Shown here piece by piece: positions 14,974-23,773 of a stretch of 33,739 nt of DNA. The translations under genes were made by a program, and so were the position numbers. Numbering within the stretch: position 1 is the stretch's first letter; every line of letters starts with the position of its first letter. This stretch comes from Thermomonas sp. (GTDB lineage: Bacteria; Pseudomonadota; Gammaproteobacteria; Xanthomonadales; Xanthomonadaceae): assembly GCF_025993755.1 (NCBI RefSeq), contig NZ_JAMQHN010000169.1, positions 1-33,739 of the forward strand, read 5' to 3'. The notes below the pieces were generated by a model, which saw nothing but the letters and a program-made list of their open reading frames with translations, ran no database searches and had not been told where the DNA came from.

Positions 14974-15888
14974 CTACTGCGGGTTTGGCAGCCGGTGGCG
15001 GGAGGGGCCCTGATGCTGGTGCTGAGACTGGTGCGGACGCGGTGGGCGCTGCTTCGGCGGGGGCGCCGGCACGTCGCGGCCCGGCACCTGCACCACGTGC
15101 AGGTCGTCGGTATCGAGCTGGAGCGCGGTGAGCTTGCCGCCCCACACTGCGCCGGTGTCGATCGCGTGCACGCCGTGGCCGACGAACAAGCCCAGCGTGC
15201 TCCAGTGGCCGCTGACGATCTTCAGGTCACGCGGCGCATGGCCGGGAACCGCGTACCACGGGTACAGGCCGGGCGGCTGGCTGCCGGGAGCGCCTTTCTG
15301 GTCGAAGGCGATCCGACCGCGTGGACTGCAGTAGCGCATCCGGGTGCAGGCGTTGATGATCGCGCGCGCGCGTTCTACCCCGTGCAACTGCGGCGACCAG
15401 TCCGGCCGGTCTCCGAACATGTTGCGCAACAGCGAGCGGAAACCGTCGCCGCGCAAGCGTGCCTCGACTTCGCGGGCGTGCTTTTCGGCTTGCTGGGTGG
15501 TCCACCGCGGGGCCAGCCCGGCATGTACCATCATCCAGCCCAGCGCGCGGTCGCTGTGGATGAGCTCGCATCCGCGCAGCCAGGCCAGCAGTTCCGGCGC
15601 GTCCTCGGCGAACAGCACGCCCTGCAGGTCGGAATTGACCCGACGCTGCTCTTCGGGCGTCCGCTGGGAAATCGCCAGCAGCGACAGGTCATGGTTGCCG
15701 AGCACCACGTGGCTGACTTCACGCAGCGAATGCACCAGACGAAGAGTCTCGATCGACTGCCCGCCGCGGTTGACCAGATCGCCGCAGAACCACAGCCGGT
15801 CCACCGCCGGGTCGAAGCGGATCCGATCCAGCAGGCGCCGGGTGACGTCGAAGCACCCTTGCAGGTCGCCGATTGCCCAGACCGCCAT
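14974..15888 (-). CDS. apaH: Symmetrical bis(5'-nucleosyl)-tetraphosphatase ApaH
   Basis: ApaH splits Ap4A symmetrically into two ADP and in E. coli also removes Np4-type 5' caps from RNA. It is a calcineurin-like metallophosphatase with the family motifs IGDLQGC (GD..G), WFCGDLVNRGG (GD.v.RG) and VLGNHDLSLLAI (GNHD). HAGLAPRWT and SGHWSTLG complete the metal site. The 304-residue product exceeds E. coli ApaH (280), mainly through a C-terminal tail of about 30 residues rich in Pro, His, Gln and Arg. The start at 15888 (MAVWAIGDLQG) is the family start; a frame open to 15969 runs into apaG. apaG ends one base upstream. Confidence 0.95.
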   Translation of the reverse strand: MAVWAIGDLQGCFDVTRRLLDRIRFDPAVDRLWFCGDLVNRGGQSIETLRLVHSLREVSHVVLGNHDLSLLAISQRTPEEQRRVNSDLQGVLFAEDAPELLAWLRGCELIHSDRALGWMMVHAGLAPRWTTQQAEKHAREVEARLRGDGFRSLLRNMFGDRPDWSPQLHGVERARAIINACTRMRYCSPRGRIAFDQKGAPGSQPPGLYPWYAVPGHAPRDLKIVSGHWSTLGLFVGHGVHAIDTGAVWGGKLTALQLDTDDLHVVQVPGRDVPAPPPKQRPPRPHQSQHQHQGPSRHRLPNPQ

Positions 15889-15889
15889 T

Positions 15890-16270
15890 TCAGTGCAGCG
15901 TGCGCGGGATGGACAAGGTGAACTGCGGGATGGGCGCGGCGAAACGAGTGCCGTCGTCGGCGAGTACATCGTAGCTGCCGCGCATGACGCCGGTATCGGT
16001 TTCCAGCACCGCGCCCGAGGTGTACTCGAAGCCCTCTCCCGGACGCAGCCAGGGCTGCTCGCCGACCACGCCCTCGCCCCGCACTTCCTCGACCTTGCCG
16101 TTGCCGTCGGTGATCAACCAGCGGCGGCCGAGCAGGCGCGCGGCCACCTTGCCGCGGTTGTGGATGCGCACGGTGTAGGCGAACACGTAGCGTCCGGTTT
16201 CCGGCGCCGATTGTTCGTCCAGGAAGCAGGCATCGACGGCGATGTCGAACCTGTAATCGTTATCGTCCAT
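15890..16270 (-). CDS. apaG: ApaG (DUF525) domain protein
   Basis: ApaG is a 126-residue fibronectin-III-like beta-sandwich protein, nearly the same length as E. coli ApaG (125). Its biochemical role is not settled. Family features include [56 protein letters not shown] and GVMRGSYDV. The GxGVVGxQP turn is the usual conserved patch. It lies immediately upstream of apaH, as in E. coli, with one base between the genes. A 53-bp gap separates it from rsmA. Confidence 0.96.
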   Translation of the reverse strand: MDDNDYRFDIAVDACFLDEQSAPETGRYVFAYTVRIHNRGKVAARLLGRRWLITDGNGKVEEVRGEGVVGEQPWLRPGEGFEYTSGAVLETDTGVMRGSYDVLADDGTRFAAPIPQFTLSIPRTLH

Positions 16271-16323
16271 GCAGTCATTCTAGCCGTCGTCTAGCCGCGG
16301 CACGATGATTGCGCGCAGTCCGT

Positions 16324-17157
16324 TCACCCCGAGGCCAGACGGTTGGCCAGATGCACGAAGGCGGCGACAGGGATCTGTTCGGCGCGCGCATCGGCCGAAA
16401 TCCCGGCCGATTCGATGGCCGGGGCGTCGGCCAGCCCCTTGAGCGCATTGCGCAGGGTCTTGCGGCGCTGGCCGAAAGCGGCCCGGATGACGTGGGCAAA
16501 CAGCGCGGGGTCGTGGATGCCGACTTGCGCCACGGGCAGCGGCACCAGCCGAACCACGGCCGAATCCACCTTGGGCGCCGGACGGAAGGCGCCTGGCGGG
16601 ACGGTGAACAGCGGCGTCACCGTGGCAAAGGCCTGCAACATCACCGTCAGCCGGCCATAGACCTTGCTGCCGTGGGCGGAGGCCATGCGCTCGACCACTT
16701 CCTTTTGCAGCATGAAGTGCATGTCGGCGATGGCGCCGGCGTGGGCCAGCGCGTGGAACAGGATCGGCGAACTGAGGTTGTAGGGCAGGTTGCCGACCAA
16801 GCGAATGCGGCCACCGGGAGCGTCCAGTTCGGCGGCGAGCGCGGTGAAGTCCACGCCCAGCACGTCGCCCTCGATCAGACGCAGTTCGCCGTGGGCGCGG
16901 GCGGCGGCCTGCAGCGGCGCGTGCAGGTCGCGGTCGAATTCGATGGCGGTCAGCGCGCCGTGCCGCTCCAGCAACGGGAACGTCAGCGCGCCCTGGCCGG
17001 GGCCGATTTCGACCAGCGCATCGCCCGGCTGCGGATCGATCGCCTGCACGATTTTCGCGATCACGCCGCGCTCGTGCAGGAAATTCTGGCCGAGGTGCTT
17101 CTTCGCACCGGCGTGGAAGCCTGGCGCCGCCGCGTCGACTGGATGCCGGCGATTCAC
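16324..17157 (-). CDS. rsmA: 16S rRNA (A1518/A1519-N6)-dimethyltransferase RsmA (KsgA)
   Basis: RsmA dimethylates two adjacent adenines in helix 45 of 16S rRNA, a late step in small-subunit maturation; loss gives kasugamycin resistance. The 277-residue protein has KKHLGQNFL at the N-terminus, the SAM motif VEIGPGQGALT, AIEFDRDL and the catalytic motif NLPYNLSSPIL. FRPAPKVDSAVVRL and FGQRRKTLRNAL follow. A GTG at 17157, overlapping the csaA stop as GTGA, gives the right length; no ATG lies near the conserved N-terminus. The open frame upstream of it is a shadow of csaA and pdxA. Confidence 0.95.
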   Translation of the reverse strand: MNRRHPVDAAAPGFHAGAKKHLGQNFLHERGVIAKIVQAIDPQPGDALVEIGPGQGALTFPLLERHGALTAIEFDRDLHAPLQAAARAHGELRLIEGDVLGVDFTALAAELDAPGGRIRLVGNLPYNLSSPILFHALAHAGAIADMHFMLQKEVVERMASAHGSKVYGRLTVMLQAFATVTPLFTVPPGAFRPAPKVDSAVVRLVPLPVAQVGIHDPALFAHVIRAAFGQRRKTLRNALKGLADAPAIESAGISADARAEQIPVAAFVHLANRLASG

Positions 17158-17492
17158 AGCAGCCGGGTCCCGAGCGGAACGTCGCGATCCGGCACGCACA
17201 GCGCCACCGCGCCGTCGGCATCGTGGAAGCCGGTCACCAGGCACTGGGACATCAGCGGGCCGATTTGCTTGTCGGGGAAATTGACCACCGCGACCACCAG
17301 CCGCCCCGCCAGGTCTTCGGGCCGATAGTGCGCGGTAATCTGTGCGCTGGACTTGCGCACGCCCAGTTCGGGGCCGAAGTCGATCTGCAGGACGTAGGCG
17401 GGTTTGCGCGCCTGCGGAAACGGCACTGCGGACAGCACCCGCCCGACCCGCAGTTCGACCTTCAGGAAGTCGTTGAACGTGATATCGTCCAT
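17154..17492 (-). CDS. csaA: CsaA-type tRNA-binding protein
   Basis: This 112-residue protein consists of one tRNA-binding OB-fold domain. It matches the CsaA pattern along its length: DFLKVELRVGRVLSA, FPQARKPAYVLQIDFG, GVRKSSAQITAHY, VVAVVNFPDKQIG and a C-terminal VPLGTRL. B. subtilis CsaA is a dimer with tRNA-binding and export-related chaperone activities; the role here is inferred by homology. ATG 17492 overlaps the pdxA stop (ATGA) and the stop overlaps the rsmA GTG (GTGA). It is thus built into the lptD-apaH operon between genes that are direct neighbours in E. coli. Confidence 0.87.
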   Translation of the reverse strand: MDDITFNDFLKVELRVGRVLSAVPFPQARKPAYVLQIDFGPELGVRKSSAQITAHYRPEDLAGRLVVAVVNFPDKQIGPLMSQCLVTGFHDADGAVALCVPDRDVPLGTRLL

Positions 17493-18466
17493 CAGGCGAG
17501 CCGGTTGCGCGCGGCCAGCCGCGCGCAGGTGTCGATGGCGGCGAACAGACTGGACGGATCCGCCCGCCCGGCGCCGGCCAGATCCAGCGCCGTGCCGTGG
17601 TCCACCGCCACCCGCGGGTAGGGCAGGCCGAGGCTGATGTTGACGGCGTGGGCGAAGTCGGCGTGCTTGAGCACCGGCAACCCCTGGTCGTGATACATCG
17701 CCAGCACCGCGTCGAAGCCGCGCAACTTCTCCGGAAGGAAGGCGGTGTCGGCGGGCAGCGGGCCGACCAGCCGCATGCCTTCGCCTCGCAGCCGCTCCAG
17801 CGTCGGGATGAGCACGTCGAGTTCCTCGCGGCCGAGCAAGCCGTCCTCGCCGGCATGCGGGTTCAGGCCGAGCACGGCGATCACGGGCTGGCGGATGGCG
17901 AACTGGACGCGCAACGCGCGCGAAAGGATATGCAGTGTATCGGCCAGCGCGTCGGCTGTTATCCGGTCCGCGACTTCGCGCAGCGGGATGTGCACGGTCT
18001 GCAGCGCCACCTTGACCACCGGGTTGGCCAGCATCATCACCACTTGGCAACCGGCCTGTGTCGCCAGCAATCCGGTGGTGCCGGTGTAGGGAATGCCGCC
18101 GGCGTTGATGACGGCCTTGTGGAACGGGCCCGTCGCGAGGCCGTCGAGTTCGCCGTCGAGGCAGGCCTGGCCGGCGCGGGTCAGGCTGGCGACGAGCGAC
18201 GCGGCGTTGGTGGGCTCCGGTATGCCGGGTGTCGCGGCGGTGGGATGCGGGATGTCGTGGATTTCCAGACTGCGCGGATCGCGCGGCGTTTCGCCCCGGG
18301 CGTGCAGGAACAGCGGCAGGTTCAGACGTTCCGCCGCGTGTCGCAGCGTCGCGGCATCACCGAACAGGACCAGTTCGGCATCCCAGCTGCGCTGGGCCGC
18401 GCGCACGACGAGTTCCGGGCCGATGCCTGCGGGCTCGCCCGGCACGAGCGCCAGTCGAGGCCGCAT
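17492..18466 (-). CDS. pdxA: 4-hydroxythreonine-4-phosphate dehydrogenase PdxA
   Basis: PdxA oxidises 4-phosphohydroxythreonine with NAD in the DXP-dependent vitamin B6 pathway. The 324-residue product is close to E. coli PdxA (329). The three metal histidines are present in QTVHIPLREVAD, LNPHAGEDG and MYHDQGLPVLK. PGEPAGIGPEL, VNISLGLPYPRVAVDHGTALDLAG and TGPFHKAVINAGGIPYTG are also recognisable. The usual GHTE after the last segment reads GTTG here, so the substrate-contacting His of E. coli PdxA (near residue 136) is absent. The start at 18466 lies 5 bp after surA, and the stop overlaps csaA. Confidence 0.93.
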   Translation of the reverse strand: MRPRLALVPGEPAGIGPELVVRAAQRSWDAELVLFGDAATLRHAAERLNLPLFLHARGETPRDPRSLEIHDIPHPTAATPGIPEPTNAASLVASLTRAGQACLDGELDGLATGPFHKAVINAGGIPYTGTTGLLATQAGCQVVMMLANPVVKVALQTVHIPLREVADRITADALADTLHILSRALRVQFAIRQPVIAVLGLNPHAGEDGLLGREELDVLIPTLERLRGEGMRLVGPLPADTAFLPEKLRGFDAVLAMYHDQGLPVLKHADFAHAVNISLGLPYPRVAVDHGTALDLAGAGRADPSSLFAAIDTCARLAARNRLA

Positions 18467-18471
18467 GCGTG

Positions 18472-19881
18472 TCAGTACTCTGATGCCGATCCGGGCTCGG
18501 GCGTCGACCTGGGGTGTTCCTTGGGAGGAGCGGGCAACTCGGGCAGGGTGGAATGGCCCTGGGCGTCGCGAATGTCGACAAAGGCCTCGCTGCGCATCTC
18601 GCGCAGGAAACGACCCCATTCATCTTCCATCTTGCGACGTCCGATGGTCTCGCGGATCTGGCCGCGCAGGGCTTCGCTGGCGGAGGTGATTTCGCGTGAA
18701 CCGGTTCGCTGCACGATGACCCAGCCCTCGTCGACCTTGAACGGAGCCGAGGTCTGGCCGTCGGCAAGGGCGGCAAGCTGCATGCCCATGGCCGCGCCGT
18801 GGGATTCGGCGGTGAACCAGCCGAGGTCGCCTCCGCGAAACCGCGTGGCTTGGTCGTCGGAGTTTTCCCGCGCCAGCTTGGAGAAATCTCCTCCGGCGGC
18901 GAGTTGTCCGGCGATCCCATCGATCTTTGACTTCGCGGCGGCATCGCTGGTATTGGCATCGACCCGGACCAGAATTTCCCGCGCGGAGTACTGGGTCACT
19001 TTTTCGCCGGCTTCCGGCGCCTGATCGCGTACGTCGACCAGCTGCAGCAACTGGAAGCCGCTGGGGCCGCGGATCGGGCCGATCACCTGCCCCGGCTGCA
19101 ACTGCTGGATCGCGGTGGCGAACGCGGGCGGAATCTCGTTGGCGCCGCGCCAGCCCAAGTCGCCGCCTTCGAGGGCGTTGGGGCTGTTGGAATAGCGCAC
19201 GGCCGCCGCCGCGAAGGTCAGCTCACGACTTTCGATTGATCGCTTGATCCCTTCGATCTTCTGCGCCGCCGCCTGCACCTGCTCGGGGCTGGCGTTGTCC
19301 GGCGTGGCGACCAGGATATGGGCCAGATGGTATTGGCGGACGGCGGTGTTGGCTGCAGAGGCGAGCGCGGCATCGACCTCGGCCTCGCTGACGTTGATGC
19401 GGCTTTGGGCAAAGCTCTGCTGCAGCTTCTGGCCGATGATCTCGTCGCGCAGGTTGGCGCGGAATTCGCTCGGCGTCATGCCGTCTTTCGCGACGCGTTC
19501 GAGCAGCTGTGGCTGGGTGAGATTGTTCTGCCGGGCGATGCTGGCGAGTGCGCTGTCGATGTCGGCATCGGTGGCGGTGATCCCGGCGTCGGCGGCGCGC
19601 GCGACTTCCAGGCGTTGGAGGATCAGGCGTTCGAGCACCTGGCGTTCGAGCACGTCCGCCGGTGGCAGCATGTTCGGGCGATCGGCGTACTGGGAGCGGA
19701 CGTTGGCGACTGCGCGGTCCAGATCGCTGCGCAGGATCACGTCTTCGTTGACCACGGCGGCGATGCTCTCCACCGGCTGGGTGCTGCCGGACTGCGCATG
19801 GACGGAGCCGGCGAGCAGCAGCAGCGGCAGCAGGGCCGAGGTGAGAAGTCGCGACTTGCGGTTGCTGGGGGAATGCATCAT
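18472..19881 (-). CDS. surA: Periplasmic chaperone and peptidyl-prolyl isomerase SurA
   Basis: SurA escorts outer-membrane proteins, including LptD, through the periplasm to the Bam machinery. The 469-residue protein begins with a signal peptide (hydrophobic core about 12-28, cleavage near AHAQ). The N-terminal chaperone domain includes SIAAVVNEDVILRSDLD and LERLILQRL. Two parvulin repeats follow, recognisable by YHLAHILV...GGDLGWRGANEIPPAF and SAREILVRV...GGDLGWF. The C-terminus ends with a Pro-rich tail. It is slightly longer than E. coli SurA (428). ATGATG at 19881 overlaps the lptD stop, as expected for the coupled lptD-surA pair. Confidence 0.95.
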   Translation of the reverse strand: MMHSPSNRKSRLLTSALLPLLLLAGSVHAQSGSTQPVESIAAVVNEDVILRSDLDRAVANVRSQYADRPNMLPPADVLERQVLERLILQRLEVARAADAGITATDADIDSALASIARQNNLTQPQLLERVAKDGMTPSEFRANLRDEIIGQKLQQSFAQSRINVSEAEVDAALASAANTAVRQYHLAHILVATPDNASPEQVQAAAQKIEGIKRSIESRELTFAAAAVRYSNSPNALEGGDLGWRGANEIPPAFATAIQQLQPGQVIGPIRGPSGFQLLQLVDVRDQAPEAGEKVTQYSAREILVRVDANTSDAAAKSKIDGIAGQLAAGGDFSKLARENSDDQATRFRGGDLGWFTAESHGAAMGMQLAALADGQTSAPFKVDEGWVIVQRTGSREITSASEALRGQIRETIGRRKMEDEWGRFLREMRSEAFVDIRDAQGHSTLPELPAPPKEHPRSTPEPGSASEY

Positions 19882-22166
19882 GGGCTGGGACTGGCTCGAT
19901 CCGGCGAAGAGGGCTGGCCCGTCGCCATTTGCGGCGGAACCAGGTAGAGATCATCGCGATTGTAGCCGAGGATGGCCCGACGCAAGGTGCTGCGGGTGTC
20001 CTGGCCGGCGCCGCCAAGACCCTTGAGCTCGATTTCCAGCATCAAGGTGTTGTCGAGGCGACCATCGCGGTTGCGCATGTAGCGGCGGCCAACCAGCCGG
20101 ACCGCGACGCAGCAGGAGTCCCACTGCACGCCCACCAGGCTCTCCAGGGTCTTGCGGTCGCGCAGCGAGTAATAGTGGCGTCCGACCACGCTCCAGGTCG
20201 GATTGATCGGGTACAGGAAGGAAAAATCCACCTGCTCCAGCAGGGCGCGGCGATAGCGGTAGGACAGGTTGATCACGCCATCGTTCGGGAACAGGTAGCG
20301 GGCACGCAGGCTGGCCAGGTCGGTGCGGCGGAATTTCGGGTCGCGCTGGTAGGAGGCGCCGAAGGTCCAGCGATCGGTGGGCGCGTAATTGACGTCCGCC
20401 ACCCAGGCCGAGCGCCCCTGCTCGGTGATCGGCTCGCCGGGCAGGTGCACGCGCGAATCGCGGAAATAGCGGATCTGGCCGAGGCTGGCGGAGAAGCGTT
20501 CGCGTCCGTCCGCCTCCCGGATCATCCGGGTGCTGACCGCCAATGTGAGCTGGTTGGCGTCGGCCTGGCGGTCGGCGCCGGAATAGCGGTTGTCGCGAAA
20601 CAGCTGGGGCCAGCCGAAGGTCAGCGGCTGGGTGTCGAACACCGGCATGTCGTCCTGGTCGGCATAGGGCACGTTCAGGTAGTACAGCCGCGGCTCGATC
20701 GTCTGCAGGTAACTGCGGCCCTTGACCTGCATCTGCCGATCGAAGAACAGCCCGGCGTCGAGGCTGAAGATCGATTGACCGCGCGAGGGCGAACTGTCGC
20801 CAAGGACCTGGGCCAGCGCGTGGTCCAAGGAGTAGCCGGTCTGCCGGAAGGCCAGGGTTGGGCGCAGGAACCAGGCGTTGCCTTCCAGCGGCAGGCTGAT
20901 CCAGGGCTTGATGTCGAAGCGTGCGCCGGCCGGATACAGCGGGTGATGGAAGCGCACGACTTCGGCATCGATCCCGTAATGCACCGGACCGGTACCGATG
21001 GGGCTTTCCCAGTGCGCTGCGGCGCGCGGCATCCGGTCGTAGGGCAGGATCCAGTCGCTCAGGGTGTAGTCGGCCAGTTGCCAGTGGTCGGCGCTGAGCG
21101 AGACGGCCCAATTCGCGCCGCGCCCGTAGAGCCCGATGGCGCTGTAGGCGGTGGACTGGGAGAGGCCTTCGATGCTGTTGGTGAAGTCCTCGAAGTAGCG
21201 TGGATCGCTGATCCAGTTGACGTTGGCGCGGGCCTGCCAGTGATCGTCGATGTCCTGACGGGCATCGAAATGCACGCGCCAGCGGTCGCGGTCGCGCAAG
21301 CGGTCGTGGGGCATCCACAGCGCATCGAGGACGCCCTGGCCGTGTTCGTTCAGATAGCGGAACTGGGTGCCCAGCAGGCCTCCGCGACGTGACATGAACC
21401 TTGGGCTGAGGGTCATGTCGTAGTTCGGGGCCAGGTTCAGGTAGATCGGCTGGCTCCAGTCGAGGCCGTTGCGCCCCGAGTTGGAGATCTGCGGGTACAG
21501 CAGGCCGCTGCGGCGGCGATCGTCGGTGGGGAACATCAGCCACGGGAGGTACAGCACCGGAACCTTGCCCAGCTTGAGGCTGGCGCCGTGGGCGGTGGCC
21601 ATGCCGGTGGACTGGTCGATGTCGATCCGGCGCGCGCTCAGTTCCCAGTGCCGCGCCTCGGGCGCGCAGGTCGAGTAGGTCGCGCCGTACAGGCTGCCAG
21701 TGTCTCCGGTCAGGTTGGCGCTCTTGGCGGTGCCGTTGCCACGTCGCGACAGCAGCTGGTAGCGGATGTCCTCAAGCGTGTGGGTATCGGTGTTCTGGTT
21801 GCCTTGCGCGTGCTCGGCGCGCAGGCGCAGCCCCGGCGCCTGATAGCGGATGTTGCCCTCGGCGGTATAGCGGCCCTGCTCCTGGTCGTAGGTGATTTCG
21901 TCGGCACCCATGAACTGGGCACCGCTGCGCATCGTCACGTTGCCGCGGAAAATCGGGTTGACGTCGGTGCCGGTGAGCTGGTCGCCCTCGATGTCCGTGG
22001 GCTGACCCTTGCTGTCGATGTCGAGACCTTCCGGCGCCTGCAGCGCTTCGGCGAACTGCGGGATCACGTCCACGATCGGGCACAGGCCCCAGTTCTGCGG
22101 GGTGTCGTCGCGGGCCTGCGCCTGCAGCGACAGGGCGATCATCAGGGGCAGGGCAAGAAGGCGCAT
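19878..22166 (-). CDS. lptD: LPS-assembly outer-membrane protein LptD
   Basis: LptD with LptE inserts lipopolysaccharide into the outer leaflet. The 762-residue product has a signal peptide (MRLLALPLMIALSLQAQA), an N-terminal jellyroll domain (about 55-165, with FRGNVTMRSG and AEGNIRYQAPGLRL) and a large beta-barrel. The four cysteines of the E. coli protein (31, 173, 724, 725) correspond to C29, C167, C685 and C686, so the inter-domain disulfide check on assembly should operate. ATG 22166 is preferred for the signal peptide; GTG 22178 would add four residues. The 102-bp upstream gap should carry the operon promoter, but no clear one stands out. Confidence 0.96.
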   Translation of the reverse strand: MRLLALPLMIALSLQAQARDDTPQNWGLCPIVDVIPQFAEALQAPEGLDIDSKGQPTDIEGDQLTGTDVNPIFRGNVTMRSGAQFMGADEITYDQEQGRYTAEGNIRYQAPGLRLRAEHAQGNQNTDTHTLEDIRYQLLSRRGNGTAKSANLTGDTGSLYGATYSTCAPEARHWELSARRIDIDQSTGMATAHGASLKLGKVPVLYLPWLMFPTDDRRRSGLLYPQISNSGRNGLDWSQPIYLNLAPNYDMTLSPRFMSRRGGLLGTQFRYLNEHGQGVLDALWMPHDRLRDRDRWRVHFDARQDIDDHWQARANVNWISDPRYFEDFTNSIEGLSQSTAYSAIGLYGRGANWAVSLSADHWQLADYTLSDWILPYDRMPRAAAHWESPIGTGPVHYGIDAEVVRFHHPLYPAGARFDIKPWISLPLEGNAWFLRPTLAFRQTGYSLDHALAQVLGDSSPSRGQSIFSLDAGLFFDRQMQVKGRSYLQTIEPRLYYLNVPYADQDDMPVFDTQPLTFGWPQLFRDNRYSGADRQADANQLTLAVSTRMIREADGRERFSASLGQIRYFRDSRVHLPGEPITEQGRSAWVADVNYAPTDRWTFGASYQRDPKFRRTDLASLRARYLFPNDGVINLSYRYRRALLEQVDFSFLYPINPTWSVVGRHYYSLRDRKTLESLVGVQWDSCCVAVRLVGRRYMRNRDGRLDNTLMLEIELKGLGGAGQDTRSTLRRAILGYNRDDLYLVPPQMATGQPSSPDRASPSP

Positions 22167-22268
22167 GGCTGGGCGCACGGGATGGTCACAGGGGAAAACA
22201 GGCCGCTAGCTTGCCGGAACCGGCGGGTCGCGGCAAACGGCGGGGCCACTGCAAGTGAAAGGCGTCCA

Positions 22269-23210
22269 TCACGGTTCCGGATCCGGTTGGCGAAGGGCCT
22301 TGACGTGGGCAAGACAGCTGTCGGCGAGCGCAGTCAGGTCATAGCCGCCTTCCAGCATCGAGACGATCCTGCCGCCGCAGCGGCGCCGGGAAAGCGCCAC
22401 CAGCGCCTGGCTGAGCCAGGCGAAATCCTCGACTTCCAGACGCAGGTCGGCCAGCGGGTCGCGACGATGCCCGTCGAAACCGGCCGAAATGAACAACAGC
22501 TGCGGGGCGAAGGCGTTCAGCGCCGGCAGCAGCTCTTTCTCCCAGACGGCGCAGAACGCGCCGCCGTCGGCGCCGGGGGGCAGCGGAGCGTTGAAGACGT
22601 TGCCGCAGCCTGTCTCGCGGCGTGCGCCGGTACCGGGATACAGCGGGGACTGGTGGCTGCTGGCGTAGGCGACGCGGGGCTCGGATTCGAAGATGGCCTG
22701 GGTGCCGTTGCCGTGATGGACGTCGAAATCGACGATCGCCACGCGCCGCAGCCCGTGCGCGTCGAGCGCGTGACGCGCCGCGATCACGATGTTGTTGAGC
22801 AGGCAAAATCCCATTGCGGTGCTGGCGGTGGCGTGGTGGCCAGGCGGCCGCACCGCGCAGAAGGCGCGCCGTGCCTGCCCGCCCAGGACGGCATCGACCG
22901 CAGCGATGCCGGCGCCGGCCGCGCGCAGGGCCGCCTCGGCGGATCCGGGCGAGACCACGGTGTCCGGGTCCAGCGCCAGCAGCCCGGAGGACACCGGCGC
23001 GAGCACGCGATCCAGCAGCTCCGGTGTGTGGACGCGCAGAAGGTGCTCGCGGCTGGCGCGCGGGGCCTGCCGCCAGTCGAGGTCGGGGCAGGCCTCGCGC
23101 AGGGCCTGCAGGATGACTGCAAGCCGCTGCGGTGATTCGACGTGGGCGCTGCCGGTGTGGTGCTCCAGGCAGGCGGGATGGGTGAAGAGTTGCAGCGTGG
23201 CCGCGGTCAC
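22269..23210 (-). CDS. Histone deacetylase-family (class II) hydrolase
   Basis: This 313-residue protein has the arginase/deacetylase fold of zinc amidohydrolases. Active-site motifs are intact: RPPGHHA (the catalytic His pair), DFDVHHGNGTQ (zinc Asp and His), SAGFDGHRRDPLA (zinc Asp) and EGGYD. Bacterial members deacetylate acetylpolyamines, acetylated proteins or small amides; the substrate here cannot be read. A GTG at 23210, overlapping the adenosyltransferase stop as GTGA, is chosen. Another GTG at 23246 would add 12 Pro/Ala-rich residues. The tight coupling with a cobalamin gene is unexplained. Confidence 0.88.
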   Translation of the reverse strand: MTAATLQLFTHPACLEHHTGSAHVESPQRLAVILQALREACPDLDWRQAPRASREHLLRVHTPELLDRVLAPVSSGLLALDPDTVVSPGSAEAALRAAGAGIAAVDAVLGGQARRAFCAVRPPGHHATASTAMGFCLLNNIVIAARHALDAHGLRRVAIVDFDVHHGNGTQAIFESEPRVAYASSHQSPLYPGTGARRETGCGNVFNAPLPPGADGGAFCAVWEKELLPALNAFAPQLLFISAGFDGHRRDPLADLRLEVEDFAWLSQALVALSRRRCGGRIVSMLEGGYDLTALADSCLAHVKALRQPDPEP

Positions 23211-23773
23211 GGGGCCGGGGGCTTGCGCCGGCGCTCGTGGTTCCACATCACCTCGCCGTGGCCGCTGGCGTGGGCGAGCACCCTCGAAAGCACGAACAGC
23301 AGGTCGGACAGGCGATTGAGGTAGTGCTGCGGCTGCGGCCGGAGGGTTTCACTGCGCGCCAGCGCGACGGTGATCCGCTCGGCACGACGTACCACGGTGC
23401 GCGCGATGTGGCAGCGCGCCGAAGCCTCGCCGCCACCGGGCAGGATGAATTCCTTGAGGAACGGCAGGCTTTCGTTGTAGTGATCGAGATGGCGCTCCAG
23501 CGCCTCGACGTCGGCATCGAAGATCGCTTCGTGGCCGGGGATGCACAGCTCGCCGCCGAGGTCGAACAACTGGTGCTGAACGTGGATCAGCAGCTCGCGG
23601 ATGTCATCCTGCATCGGCGCCTGCAGCAGCAGGCCGATGCAGCTGTTGGCCTCGTCGACGGTGCCGTAGGCCTCGACCCGCAGGGAATCCTTGCCGACCC
23701 GCGAGCCGTTGCCGAGCCCGGTGCTGCCGTCGTCGCCGGTGCGGGTGTAGATCTTGCTGAGGCGGTTGGCCAT
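23207..23773 (-). CDS. PduO-type cob(I)alamin adenosyltransferase
   Basis: This enzyme transfers the adenosyl group of ATP to cob(I)alamin to make coenzyme B12. The 188-residue protein matches the PduO/MMAB fold. The N-terminal ATP loop is KIYTRTGDDGSTGL, followed by VEAYGTVDEANSCIGL. LFDLGGELCIP and ILPGGGEASARCHIARTVVRRAERI (cobalamin and ATP contacts) and LNRLSDLLFVLSR complete the family pattern. The start at 23773 (MANRLSKIYT) overlaps the DUF6580 stop as ATGA. No cobalamin biosynthesis genes are nearby, so it probably serves salvaged B12. Confidence 0.95.
   Translation of the reverse strand: MANRLSKIYTRTGDDGSTGLGNGSRVGKDSLRVEAYGTVDEANSCIGLLLQAPMQDDIRELLIHVQHQLFDLGGELCIPGHEAIFDADVEALERHLDHYNESLPFLKEFILPGGGEASARCHIARTVVRRAERITVALARSETLRPQPQHYLNRLSDLLFVLSRVLAHASGHGEVMWNHERRRKPPAP

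Noticed and set aside
15890-18050. Long minus-strand frames (for example 16324-17856 and 17154-18050) as larger fusion proteins
   Set aside because: The N-terminal parts are out-of-frame readings of csaA and pdxA; the family starts of RsmA and CsaA lie at 17157 and 17492.
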